DNA of 5,861 nucleotides from Treponema sp. (GTDB lineage Bacteria; Spirochaetota; Spirochaetia; Treponematales; Breznakiellaceae). The number at the start of each line of letters is the position of its first letter. The first letter of the stretch is position 1. The position numbers were made by a program, and so were the translations under genes. The notes below the pieces were generated by a model, which was given only the letters and a program-made list of their open reading frames with translations, was not told the origin of the DNA and did no database searches. The stretch is from NCBI GenBank assembly GCA_031259345.1, contig JAIRLQ010000328.1, positions 1 to 5,861 on the forward strand, in the 5' to 3' direction. Shown here in pieces: positions 1 to 5,657 of the stretch.

Positions 1-51
1 CTTTGTAATTGCACATATCCATCCTTTTAGTCTAAGCAGCCTATTAGCCAT
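1..51 (-). CDS. Possible start of a small gene running off the left edge
   Basis: On the minus strand an ATG at 51-49 opens 17 codons (MANRLLRLKGWICAITK) that stay open to the window edge. It lies 11 bp past the stop of the MotA-like gene and on the same strand, so it could be the next gene of that small operon. The basic, hydrophobic N-terminus would suit a membrane or exported protein. There is no clear Shine-Dalgarno sequence before the ATG, and 17 codons is too short to exclude chance. No function can be assigned. Confidence 0.3.
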   Translation of the reverse strand, partial: MANRLLRLKGWICAITK

Positions 52-62
52 TGCGTGTTTTT

Positions 63-530
63 TTACACTTGTATTTCCTCATCCAATAAGATCATTCGCT
101 TTTTCAGAAAAATGTTATAAGGAACTATTACCAGAATGTCAATTAGCCCGGCATATAGCATACCAAGGAATGCAAGCGATATAGTAGGGCCAAGGGCCGA
201 TCTGTCTTCCAAAAAGTGTAACATGGCTACCAGTGCGATGATTATTACTATCAAAGCAGTAATCCAGGTAACCTTCCGGTAACTTTTAAAGAACACTTGC
301 GATTTTGTTAGTTCCCCTAAGGAAGGCTCCTTTTTGAACGGCGCCCAAAAAGCGGTCTTCGCAAAGTTTTTCCCAAATAAAATCCATTGATATGCCAACG
401 GAAAAATTATTATCAGAAACACATTGAGAAGATCGACGTATACGCCCAACATTCCCCCGCAAAACAGCGCCGCCGCAATAAAACTAAGGACGGCTAACAA
501 GATCGCCAATACATAATTCCGCATCATCAT
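63..530 (-). CDS. Small four-helix membrane protein, MotA/ExbB-channel-like
   Basis: Predicted inner-membrane protein of 155 residues. Four hydrophobic segments are visible at about 5-24, 34-53, 88-107 and 113-137, followed by a basic end (KKR, 143-145). The pattern recalls the MotA/TolQ/ExbB family: GGMLGVYVD (25-33) resembles the glycine-rich 'GG..G.fiD' stretch of MotA. LGPTISLAFLGMLYAG (113-128) followed by P137 resembles MotA helices 3 and 4 with their conserved prolines. The loop between helices 2 and 3 is only about 35 residues, against roughly 90 in MotA, so it would lack much of the torque-generating cytoplasmic region. The start is set by TAGGAG (540-535) just before three successive ATG codons (530, 527, 524); the spacing fits the second or third at least as well as the first. 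The start lies 7 bp past the stop of the upstream gene, which implies translational coupling. The MotA relation is a visual inference; it could be an unrelated four-helix protein. Confidence 0.75.
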   Translation of the reverse strand: MMMRNYVLAILLAVLSFIAAALFCGGMLGVYVDLLNVFLIIIFPLAYQWILFGKNFAKTAFWAPFKKEPSLGELTKSQVFFKSYRKVTWITALIVIIIALVAMLHFLEDRSALGPTISLAFLGMLYAGLIDILVIVPYNIFLKKRMILLDEEIQV

Positions 531-533
531 ATA

Positions 534-540
534 ACTCCTA
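534..540 (-). promoter_or_regulatory. Ribosome binding site overlapping the upstream stop codon
   Basis: The minus strand reads TAGGAGT ahead of ATGATGATG. The TAG is the stop codon of the upstream small gene, and AGGAG is a good Shine-Dalgarno core. Its distance to the three candidate ATGs is 4, 7 and 10 nt. It supports starting the MotA-like protein here rather than at an in-frame ATG at 623 inside the upstream gene. Confidence 0.7.
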
Positions 541-846
541 TAAAAATAAAAAAGAATTGGTTCCAAACAAAAAATCATAAAAAACTTCCGACGGGTTTTC
601 CGGAAATATGTTCTCAATTCCAACCGCCTGATCCGTCAGGGAACTCCTCAACACGGTATCTTCCACCGAAATGAGTGATATGAATAAAACAATCATAATC
701 GAGGCAAATAAAATTACGTGGGGCCATAATAACGTATCTTTTTGTTGTTCCTTTTTTTTAAAATCCGTTGGGACATATTTTACCGGAGCTGTGAGCTGTG
801 AGCTGTGAGCGTTTTCTGTCTGTATGCCTGCCGTTGCCAAAAGCAT
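538..846 (-). CDS. Small single-pass membrane protein of unknown function
   Basis: I do not recognise this 102-residue protein. It has a polar N-terminal part (1-37) ending in a basic stretch (KKKEQQK, 30-36), one strong hydrophobic segment (about 39-60, rich in I, L, V and F), and an acidic C-terminal tail of about 40 residues. The positive-inside rule suggests a cytoplasmic N-terminus and an outside tail. Residues 13-21 (AHSSQLTAP) are encoded by a 7-bp tandem repeat. The gene overlaps the ribosome binding site of the MotA-like gene, so the two are probably co-translated and may form a complex. It has no membrane aspartate, so it is not a MotB/ExbD stator by sequence. The reading frame stays open for 36 codons upstream of the ATG without another ATG, GTG or TTG, and no Shine-Dalgarno is visible. 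A truncated older gene is therefore possible. Confidence 0.55.
   Translation of the reverse strand: MLLATAGIQTENAHSSQLTAPVKYVPTDFKKKEQQKDTLLWPHVILFASIMIVLFISLISVEDTVLRSSLTDQAVGIENIFPENPSEVFYDFLFGTNSFLFL
786..810. repeat. Heptanucleotide tandem repeat GAGCTGT, about 3.6 copies
   Basis: Three perfect copies of GAGCTGT (786-792, 793-799, 800-806) are followed by a partial GAGC (807-810). The repeat lies inside codons 13-21 of the single-pass membrane gene on the minus strand. Because 7 is not a multiple of 3, gain or loss of one or two units would shift the reading frame. Confidence 0.9.
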
Positions 847-852
847 AAAAAT

Positions 853-881
853 AGTGTAGTCCGTTCCGAAATCTTGTGCAA
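853..881 (-). promoter_or_regulatory. Candidate sigma-70 promoter for the two small membrane genes
   Basis: On the minus strand, TTGCAC (881-876) and TACACT (858-853) are separated by exactly 17 nt, close to the TTGACA/TATAAT consensus. Only 6 nt (ATTTTT) separate the -10 from the ATG at 846, so transcription would begin at or very near the start codon. This is a pattern match only. Confidence 0.45.
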
Positions 882-966
882 GTATTTTGTCCAGGGCCTT
901 CGTAAGCCAAAATATTTCCTGTTTGGAACCCCTCTTTTGGCAGTACCAATTTTTTTACGTTCCGTT

Positions 967-972
967 TATAGT
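967..972 (+). promoter_or_regulatory. Candidate -10 box for the pyr operon
   Basis: TATAGT lies 6 nt (ATTCCC) before the ATG at 979. No good -35 hexamer sits 16-18 nt upstream; TTGGCA at 937-942 is 24 nt away, too far for a standard promoter. If functional, it would give a leaderless or nearly leaderless pyrF message, which would explain the missing Shine-Dalgarno sequence. Confidence 0.3.
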
Positions 973-978
973 ATTCCC

Positions 979-1890
979 ATGCGCAATATGGATATCCTTT
1001 TTGAAACCGTCTCGGCCAAAGGCCACGTTTGCGTGGGCCTGGACACCGCCGCCGAATATATCCCCCCGCCCGTGCGGCGGGCATCCCGTTCGGACGCGGA
1101 AGCGGTGCTTGCCTATAACCGGGCCCTTATCGACGCTACCGTGGGCGCCGCCGCCTGCTATAAAGTGCAAATCGCCTACTACGAAGAGATGGGCATTGCG
1201 GGGCTTCAAACTTATGCCGCTACGTTAAAGCATCTTAGAAAAAAGGGCGCATTGGTCATTGCCGATATTAAGCGCGGCGATATTGCCGACACGGCCAGGC
1301 GTTACGCAAAAGCCCACTTCGACGGCGATTTCGAGGCCGATTTTGTTACCCTTTCTCCGTATATGGGGATGGACTCTATTGAGCCCTGGCTTGAAGCGGC
1401 CGGCCGTCTTGGAAAGGGCGCTTTTGTGCTTATGCGTACCAGCAACAAGGGTATGCGGGATTTTGAGTATCTTGAAGTAAAAGGCCGGGGCGCCGGGGAG
1501 GGCGGGCAAAAGAGGCTTTACGAGGCGGTAGGCGATAGCCTTGCCGCCCTCGCCTGTGGCCGGCTGGGTAAACACGGCTACGGCGATTATGGCGCTGTGG
1601 TGGGTTGTACCGAACAGGACGAGGCCGCGGCCATTCGCGCAACATACGGCAGTCTCTTTTTTCTTATTCCCGGCTACGGCGCCCAGGGCGGCGCGGCGAA
1701 AACCGCGGCTATGCTTCTTAAAGACGGTAACGGCGGCGTGGTCAATGCGTCCCGTTCTATTCTAAAGGCCTGGGCGCTTGACGGCATAGCAAGCGAAGAC
1801 GCAAACATGGATGCCGCCGCTGCCGCTGCCTTTAGGGCTGTCATAAAAATGCGCGACGATATAAGGGCCGCGCTTGGAAGCGTGGCGTAA
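979..1890 (+). CDS. pyrF: Orotidine 5'-phosphate decarboxylase (type 2)
   Basis: Decarboxylates OMP to UMP, the last step of de novo pyrimidine synthesis, in the cytoplasm. The 303 residues form a TIM-barrel enzyme of the longer subfamily 2 type. Visible motifs are VCVGLD (17-22), the active-site signature DIKRGDIADTA (96-106) with catalytic D96, K98 and D101, LSPYMGMD (125-132), VVGCT (207-211), the phosphate-binding FLIPGYGAQGG (228-238) and a VNASRSI segment near the end. The family more often has alanine where VVGCT has cysteine. The frame is open back to a GTG at 805, but that extension is unlike PyrF and overlaps the 7-bp repeat, so ATG 979 is preferred; ATG 988 is equally compatible. 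Neither has a Shine-Dalgarno. It is the first gene of pyrF-pyrK-pyrD. Function is secure; the exact start is not. Confidence 0.95.
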   Translation: MRNMDILFETVSAKGHVCVGLDTAAEYIPPPVRRASRSDAEAVLAYNRALIDATVGAAACYKVQIAYYEEMGIAGLQTYAATLKHLRKKGALVIADIKRGDIADTARRYAKAHFDGDFEADFVTLSPYMGMDSIEPWLEAAGRLGKGAFVLMRTSNKGMRDFEYLEVKGRGAGEGGQKRLYEAVGDSLAALACGRLGKHGYGDYGAVVGCTEQDEAAAIRATYGSLFFLIPGYGAQGGAAKTAAMLLKDGNGGVVNASRSILKAWALDGIASEDANMDAAAAAAFRAVIKMRDDIRAALGSVA

Positions 1891-1891
1891 G

Positions 1892-2716
1892 ATGGCGGAA
1901 AAACCCATAGGCGCAGCGCTTCCTAATGGCAAGCGGTTTTATCGCTGCGAATGTATTGATCAAAAAAGGCCCGCAAATGAAATTACCGGCCTTGAATTTC
2001 TGTGGCCCGGCCCAAAGCCCGAAGGGGGTCAGTTTTTCATGGTTAGGGCGGAACGTTCGGGCGTTTTTTTGGGGCGGCCGCTAAGTGCGGCAAGTTTTAA
2101 ACCGGGGCCGGAGGGCGGGCCGGGCGTACTTGGTTTTCTTGTTCTGGACAAAGGGCAGGGTACGCACGAGCTTTGTTCCTTACGGCCCGGCGAAACGGCT
2201 GAGATTTCGGGGCCTTTGGGCAATTCCTGGGCTGCCGCCGCCGCGGGTATTCCCGAGGGTGTGGCGGCGTTTATTTCGGGGGGCGTAGGTGTTGCGCCCC
2301 TTGCCTTGTACGCTTCTGAACCGGGAAAACGTCCTTTTGATTTTTATGCCGGTTTTAAAAGCAAGCCCTATGGTGTTGAGGGCGTTAAGAGCCGTTCCCT
2401 AATTATAGCCGCGGAGGACGGAGAGGGGGGGCTTAAGGGCCGTATTCCGGACTTTTTTTCCCCGGTTGGGTACAGCGTGGTGTTTTCCTGCGGTCCCGAG
2501 GCCATGCTTAAAACGGTTGCTGCCGTTTGCGAAGAGGCGGGGGTTCCCTGCTTTGTCAGCCTGGAACGGCGTATGGCCTGCGGCGCCGGCGCTTGTCTGG
2601 GCTGCACGGTTAAAACATGGGATGCCAATAATGCCAGGCAAAACAGCCGTTGCTGCGCCGACGGGCCTATTTTTGCCGCAAACACGGTTATCTTTGACGA
2701 GGTTTTTGGTGAGTAA
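1892..2716 (+). CDS. pyrK: Dihydroorotate dehydrogenase B, electron-transfer subunit
   Basis: Passes electrons from the FMN of PyrD through a 2Fe-2S cluster and FAD to NAD+, within a PyrD2-PyrK2 complex. The 274 residues show, in order, an N-terminal FAD-binding barrel with RPLS (62-65), the nucleotide-binding stretch ISGGVGVAPLALYA (128-141), SCGPEAML (199-206), and the cluster motif CGAGACLGC. The cluster cysteines are C230, C235, C238 and C255, the last in CADGPIF. C254 is an extra adjacent cysteine. The ATG lies 1 nt after the pyrF stop, with a weak GGAAG (1876-1880) 11 nt upstream; a TTG at 1874 is a less likely alternative. The following pyrD gene overlaps by 8 nt, which fits coupled synthesis of the two subunits. 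The pairing implies a class 1B, NAD-linked dihydroorotate dehydrogenase. Confidence 0.95.
   Translation: MAEKPIGAALPNGKRFYRCECIDQKRPANEITGLEFLWPGPKPEGGQFFMVRAERSGVFLGRPLSAASFKPGPEGGPGVLGFLVLDKGQGTHELCSLRPGETAEISGPLGNSWAAAAAGIPEGVAAFISGGVGVAPLALYASEPGKRPFDFYAGFKSKPYGVEGVKSRSLIIAAEDGEGGLKGRIPDFFSPVGYSVVFSCGPEAMLKTVAAVCEEAGVPCFVSLERRMACGAGACLGCTVKTWDANNARQNSRCCADGPIFAANTVIFDEVFGE
2699..2702 (+). promoter_or_regulatory. Ribosome binding site that fixes the pyrD GTG start
   Basis: GAGG ends 6 nt before GTG 2709, inside the last codons of pyrK. This spacing favours the GTG over the in-frame TTG at 2706 or any start farther upstream within pyrK. Confidence 0.65.
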
Positions 2717-3650
2717 ATTTTCTTATTCCCGTATCAATTCCGGCCTGGACGCGCCGGATTTAACGGTCAACATTGCGGGGGTCTGTTTGCGCAATCCGGT
2801 GATTGCCGCTTCGGGAACCTTCGGCTATGGCCGGGAATACGCGGGTCTTTTGGATATTGCCGGCCTTGGCGGTATCTGTACTAAAGGTCTTAGTTTTGAA
2901 CCCCGTCCCGGCAACGAAGGATGCCGGCTTTACGAAACCCCTTCGGGGCTGCTCAATTCCATCGGTCTTGAAAACCCCGGTATCAGCGCATTTCTGGAAC
3001 GGGAGCTTCCCGCTCTGCGCAAACTTGGCCCGGCTGTCATTGCCAATCTTTCGGGTTCCACTATAGAAGAATATGTCAAAGGCGCGGAGCTTTTAAACGC
3101 TTCTGCTATAGATATAATAGAGCTGAATATTTCATGTCCCAATGTAAAGGCCGGCGGCATGGCTTTTGGGCTCGACGCGGAAACTGCCGCGGTGGTAACA
3201 AGGGCTGTGCGAAAAGCGGCGCGTGCAAAGCCGCTTATGGTAAAGCTTTCCCCCAATGCGCCGGATCTTGCCGCTGTCGCCGCGGCTTGCGCCAAGGCCG
3301 GCGCCGATGCCCTTTCTTTGGTTAATACGTTTAAGGGTATGGCTGTCGACATACATAAGCGAAAACCGGTCTTTGAAAATGTAACGGCCGGCCTTTCGGG
3401 GCCGGCCATACGGCCGATTGCGCTGCGCATGGTGTGGGAGATCTGCAGAAACATTCGTATCCCCGTTGTAGGTATGGGCGGCATCGCAACTGCCAAAGAC
3501 GCCCTGGAATTTCTTTTGGCAGGCGCTGCCGCTGTTCAGGTCGGTTCCGCCACTTTTGCCCGCCCGCCGGCAATGAACGAAATTATCCGGGGGATAGAGG
3601 ACTATATGAAAACCTACGGCTTTTTGGAACTTGGGGAATTAAAAATCTAA
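2709..3650 (+). CDS. pyrD: Dihydroorotate dehydrogenase B, catalytic subunit (class 1B)
   Basis: Oxidises dihydroorotate to orotate using FMN, in the cytoplasm with PyrK as partner. The 313 residues, the usual length for class 1B, form a TIM barrel. Visible are ASGTFGYG (34-41) and TKGL (58-61) near the FMN site, NSIGLENPG (83-91), and NISCPNVKAGG (140-150), whose C143 matches the catalytic cysteine of class 1 enzymes. KLSPN (179-183), NTFKG (206-210), GLSGPAIRPIALR (228-240), GMGGI (255-259) and VGSATF (278-283) follow. It starts at GTG 2709, inside the end of pyrK, with GAGG 6 nt upstream. The frame is open much farther back, but only as a shadow of pyrK. A perfect 8-bp hairpin lies in the coding sequence at 3386-3407. 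The gene converges on thrS with 29 bp between the stops. Confidence 0.95.
   Translation: MSKFSYSRINSGLDAPDLTVNIAGVCLRNPVIAASGTFGYGREYAGLLDIAGLGGICTKGLSFEPRPGNEGCRLYETPSGLLNSIGLENPGISAFLERELPALRKLGPAVIANLSGSTIEEYVKGAELLNASAIDIIELNISCPNVKAGGMAFGLDAETAAVVTRAVRKAARAKPLMVKLSPNAPDLAAVAAACAKAGADALSLVNTFKGMAVDIHKRKPVFENVTAGLSGPAIRPIALRMVWEICRNIRIPVVGMGGIATAKDALEFLLAGAAAVQVGSATFARPPAMNEIIRGIEDYMKTYGFLELGELKI
3386..3407 (+). repeat. GC-only hairpin inside pyrD
   Basis: GGCCGGCC (3386-3393), loop TTTCGG, GGCCGGCC (3400-3407). The arms are perfectly complementary, and each is self-palindromic. The stretch encodes the conserved AGLSGPA segment of PyrD, so the amino acids explain part of the pattern. There is no following T-tract, so it is not an intrinsic terminator. 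Confidence 0.8.
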
Positions 3651-3679
3651 GCCAATTTTGCATTAACGCCGCGGAAAAG

Positions 3680-5455
3680 CTACAATTCCAAATCCTGGGT
3701 TTCAACTTTCCTGATGACATGGCCGGCAAAATCGGCGGCCTTCATGGGGGGCATTTGCCTTCCGTCCCGCAGGCGTATGGACACTGTGCCTTCGTCGGCT
3801 TCTTTTTGCCCTACAATCAGCATATAGGGAACTCTGCGGGTCTGGCAGTTGCGGATTTTGGCGTTGAGCCTGCCGTCATCCAGTTCGGTGCTTACACGCA
3901 GATCCTTTGCCTTTAACACGGCGGCGACTTCTTTTGCGTAGCCGTTAAAACTTTCCGCCACCGGAATAACCGCGATTTGTTCCGGGGCAATCCACACGGG
4001 AAAAGCGCCGCCAAAGTGCTCGATTAATACGCCGAAAAAACGTTCCAGGCTGCCCAGCAAAGCGCGGTGTATCATGTAGGGCCGTTTGTGCCGGCCGTCC
4101 GAATCGATAAAGGTCATGTCAAAACGTTCGGGTTCGTTAAAGTCAAACTGAATTGTAGTCATCTGCCATTCCCTGCCCAGGGCGTCTTTTATTTTTAGGT
4201 CGATTTTGGGGCCGTAAAAAGCGCCGCCGCCGGCGTCAATTTCGCAGTCAAGGCCTTCGGCGTCTACGGCCTTGCGCAGGCTTTCAAGGGCGGCGTCCCA
4301 GCGGCTTTGCTCGCCCACGGACTTTGCGGGTTTTGTGGCAAGGTAGGCCTTGACATCCTTAAAGCCAAAAACCTTCCATAAGTGCAGGCTAAAACGCAGT
4401 ACCTCGCGGATTTCGCTTTCCATTTGATCCGGGGTACAGAAGATGTGGGCGTCGTCCTGGGTAAAACCCCGGACCCGCAAAAGGCCGTGAAGCACGCCGC
4501 TCCGCTCGTAACGGTATACCGTGCCCAGTTCCGCCCAGCGCAGCGGGAGATCGCGGTAGGAGCGGCCTTTGTTCTTGTAAATCATTATGTGGAAGGGACA
4601 GTTCATGGGCTTTATAATGTAGTCCTGGTTATCGATCTGCATGGGGCTGTACATGTTTTCGTTGTAAAACCCCAGGTGCCCCGAGGTTTCCCAAAGCCAT
4701 TTTTTGCCGATGTGCGGGGTGTAAAGAATTTCGTAACCGTTACGGTAGTGTTCCTTGCGCCAAAAATCTTCCACAGCTACCCTCATGCGTCCGCCGTTCG
4801 GGTGCCAGTAGATAAGGCCCGCCCCGGCTTCTTCGTGGGTGGAATAAAGTTCCATCTCTTTGCCGACACGGCGGTGGTCGCGTTTTTCAACTTCGTCCAA
4901 AAAGGCAAGGTAGGCTTTTAAGTCTTTGGGGGTTTCCCAGGCTGTGCCGTAAATGCGGGTAAGCATGGGCCGGTTTTCGTCCCCCCGCCAGTACGCTCCG
5001 GCAATGCTCATAAGCTTGAAAGCGGCGGAATTGATTTCCCGGGTGTTCGCCACGTGGGGCCCCCGGCAAAGGTCCGCCCATACAAGCTTGCCCCCGGCGT
5101 CGTGATTGGCATACATGGTGATGGTTTCGTTTTCCGGGAGCTCTTTTATAAGTTCCTGTTTAAAATCTTCCCCGTTAAAAAGATTCAGGGCTTCTTTACG
5201 GCTTAGTTCGGTCCTTACAAAGTCCTGCCTGGAGTCAATGATTTTTTTCATTTCCTCTTCGATGGCGGGAAGATCATCGGCGTTTATGGGCCTGGGCAAA
5301 AGAAAATCGTAATAAAAGCCGTTTTCGATAGACGGCCCTATGGCAACCTTGGTTCCCGGAAAAAGCCGCGTTACCGCCTGGGCCATGATGTGGCTTACCG
5401 AGTGACGGATAAGATCTAATTTTTCTGATTTTGGAATTGTGTAAGATTCTGACAT
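3680..5455 (-). CDS. thrS: Threonyl-tRNA synthetase lacking the TGS domain
   Basis: Charges tRNA-Thr with threonine in the cytoplasm and edits mischarged seryl-tRNA. Of 591 residues, the first 150 or so form the editing domain, with H18 and H22 (HSVSH) and C130 and H134 (CRGPH), equivalent to H73, H77, C182 and H186 of the E. coli enzyme. The class II catalytic core follows, with the zinc ligands C286 (MNCPFH), H337 (DDAHIF) and H463 (IHRALLGSLERF), motif 2 around YRYERSG (314-320) and motif 3 with R472. From about 490 comes the anticodon-binding domain. E. coli ThrS (642 residues) has about 55 more at the N-terminus, the TGS domain, absent here. ATG 5455 is chosen because CGGGGT lies 7 nt upstream. 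The frame is open 23 codons further to a GTG at 5524, but that extension is not TGS-like and runs into a hairpin. It converges with pyrD. Confidence 0.96.
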   Translation of the reverse strand: MSESYTIPKSEKLDLIRHSVSHIMAQAVTRLFPGTKVAIGPSIENGFYYDFLLPRPINADDLPAIEEEMKKIIDSRQDFVRTELSRKEALNLFNGEDFKQELIKELPENETITMYANHDAGGKLVWADLCRGPHVANTREINSAAFKLMSIAGAYWRGDENRPMLTRIYGTAWETPKDLKAYLAFLDEVEKRDHRRVGKEMELYSTHEEAGAGLIYWHPNGGRMRVAVEDFWRKEHYRNGYEILYTPHIGKKWLWETSGHLGFYNENMYSPMQIDNQDYIIKPMNCPFHIMIYKNKGRSYRDLPLRWAELGTVYRYERSGVLHGLLRVRGFTQDDAHIFCTPDQMESEIREVLRFSLHLWKVFGFKDVKAYLATKPAKSVGEQSRWDAALESLRKAVDAEGLDCEIDAGGGAFYGPKIDLKIKDALGREWQMTTIQFDFNEPERFDMTFIDSDGRHKRPYMIHRALLGSLERFFGVLIEHFGGAFPVWIAPEQIAVIPVAESFNGYAKEVAAVLKAKDLRVSTELDDGRLNAKIRNCQTRRVPYMLIVGQKEADEGTVSIRLRDGRQMPPMKAADFAGHVIRKVETQDLEL

Positions 5456-5462
5456 TTTAATA

Positions 5463-5467
5463 CCCCG
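5463..5467 (-). promoter_or_regulatory. Ribosome binding site of thrS
   Basis: The minus strand reads CGGGG, then TATTAAA, then the ATG at 5455. A G-rich block 7 nt before the ATG decides the start against the in-frame GTG at 5524. Confidence 0.5.
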
Positions 5468-5523
5468 TAAGGCAGCCTGGAAAATTCCCGGTAGAGTAGT
5501 TTTCGGCACTTCCTGAATAAACA

Positions 5524-5541
5524 CGCCCTTAAGATAGGGCG
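5524..5541 (-). promoter_or_regulatory. GC-rich hairpin in the thrS upstream region
   Basis: CGCCCT (5524-5529), six-base loop, AGGGCG (5536-5541): a perfect 6-bp stem. On the minus strand it is followed by TGTTTATTC. It could be part of a thrS leader or, less likely, a weak terminator for the gene at the right edge; the T-tract is too interrupted for a firm call. Confidence 0.45.
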
Positions 5542-5562
5542 CGGGCTCTAAAGTTATCCGGT

Positions 5563-5568
5563 ATAATA
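5563..5568 (-). promoter_or_regulatory. Candidate -10 box for thrS
   Basis: The minus strand reads TATTAT here; a perfect TATAAT occurs on the plus strand at 5562-5567. The -35 position (5586-5591, TAACTG) is poor. Start of transcription would be near 5556, giving a leader of about 100 nt before thrS. The plus-strand box has no evident -35 and no gene downstream, so the minus reading is preferred. Confidence 0.35.
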
Positions 5569-5571
5569 GAG

Positions 5572-5599
5572 TTGTTTAATAACTTCAGTTATTGAACAA
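5572..5599. promoter_or_regulatory. 28-bp dyad, candidate operator upstream of thrS
   Basis: TTGTTTAATAACT (5572-5584), two central bases TC, AGTTATTGAACAA (5587-5599). Twelve of 13 positions are complementary and the last is a T/G pair. It covers the spacer and -35 region of the candidate thrS promoter. The 2-base loop and lack of a T-tract on either strand argue against a terminator, so binding of a dimeric regulator is the more natural reading. No known regulator site is recognised. Confidence 0.5.
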
Positions 5600-5657
5600 G
5601 TCCAATGTTTATCCGTCTCTTTTAAAGCCGTTACCTTACTATGTCCGTTTTAAGGCA

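Larger units (their letters stand above)
5456..5657. other. Intergenic region upstream of thrS
   Basis: It contains the thrS ribosome binding site, the leader hairpin, the candidate -10 and the 28-bp dyad. Between 5600 and 5657 only weak short inverted repeats are visible (CCTTA/TAAGG at 5634-5638 and 5651-5655), with no T-tract. No strong terminator for the right-edge gene is seen. Confidence 0.6.

Noticed and set aside
835..942. 9-bp inverted repeat TGCCAAAAG (835-843) / CTTTTGGCA (934-942)
   Set aside because: The arms are over 90 bp apart, one lies within coding sequence, and short matches of this kind are expected by chance in AT-rich DNA.
805..978. 58-codon upstream extension of pyrF from GTG 805
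   Set aside because: The extension is Cys/Phe-rich, unlike PyrF N-termini, overlaps the 7-bp repeat and the divergent promoter region, and family length fits the ATG at 979.
758..1084. 108-codon minus-strand frame across the pyrF start
   Set aside because: It overlaps both the pyrF coding start and the single-pass membrane gene in other frames, has no membrane segment or motif, and covers the promoter region.
2466..2708. N-terminal extension of pyrD inside pyrK
   Set aside because: It is in a different frame from pyrK over its conserved iron-sulfur motif; the GTG at 2709 has a well-spaced GAGG and gives the expected length.
2930..3496. 188-codon open frame on the minus strand
   Set aside because: It is antisense to conserved pyrD sequence; the low-complexity A/S/T-rich product has no recognisable motifs.
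3651..3679. Bidirectional terminator between pyrD and thrS
   Set aside because: The 29-bp gap holds no convincing stem followed by a T-run on either strand.
4382..4921. Long open frame on the plus strand (179 codons)
   Set aside because: It lies wholly antisense to the catalytic core of thrS, whose zinc and motif residues are intact. The valine- and phenylalanine-rich product is typical of an antisense shadow.
5456..5524. Leader-peptide or N-terminal extension ahead of thrS, with two adjacent Thr codons
   Set aside because: Two threonine codons are too few to suggest attenuation, no terminator/antiterminator pair is visible, and the GTG start has no properly spaced ribosome site.
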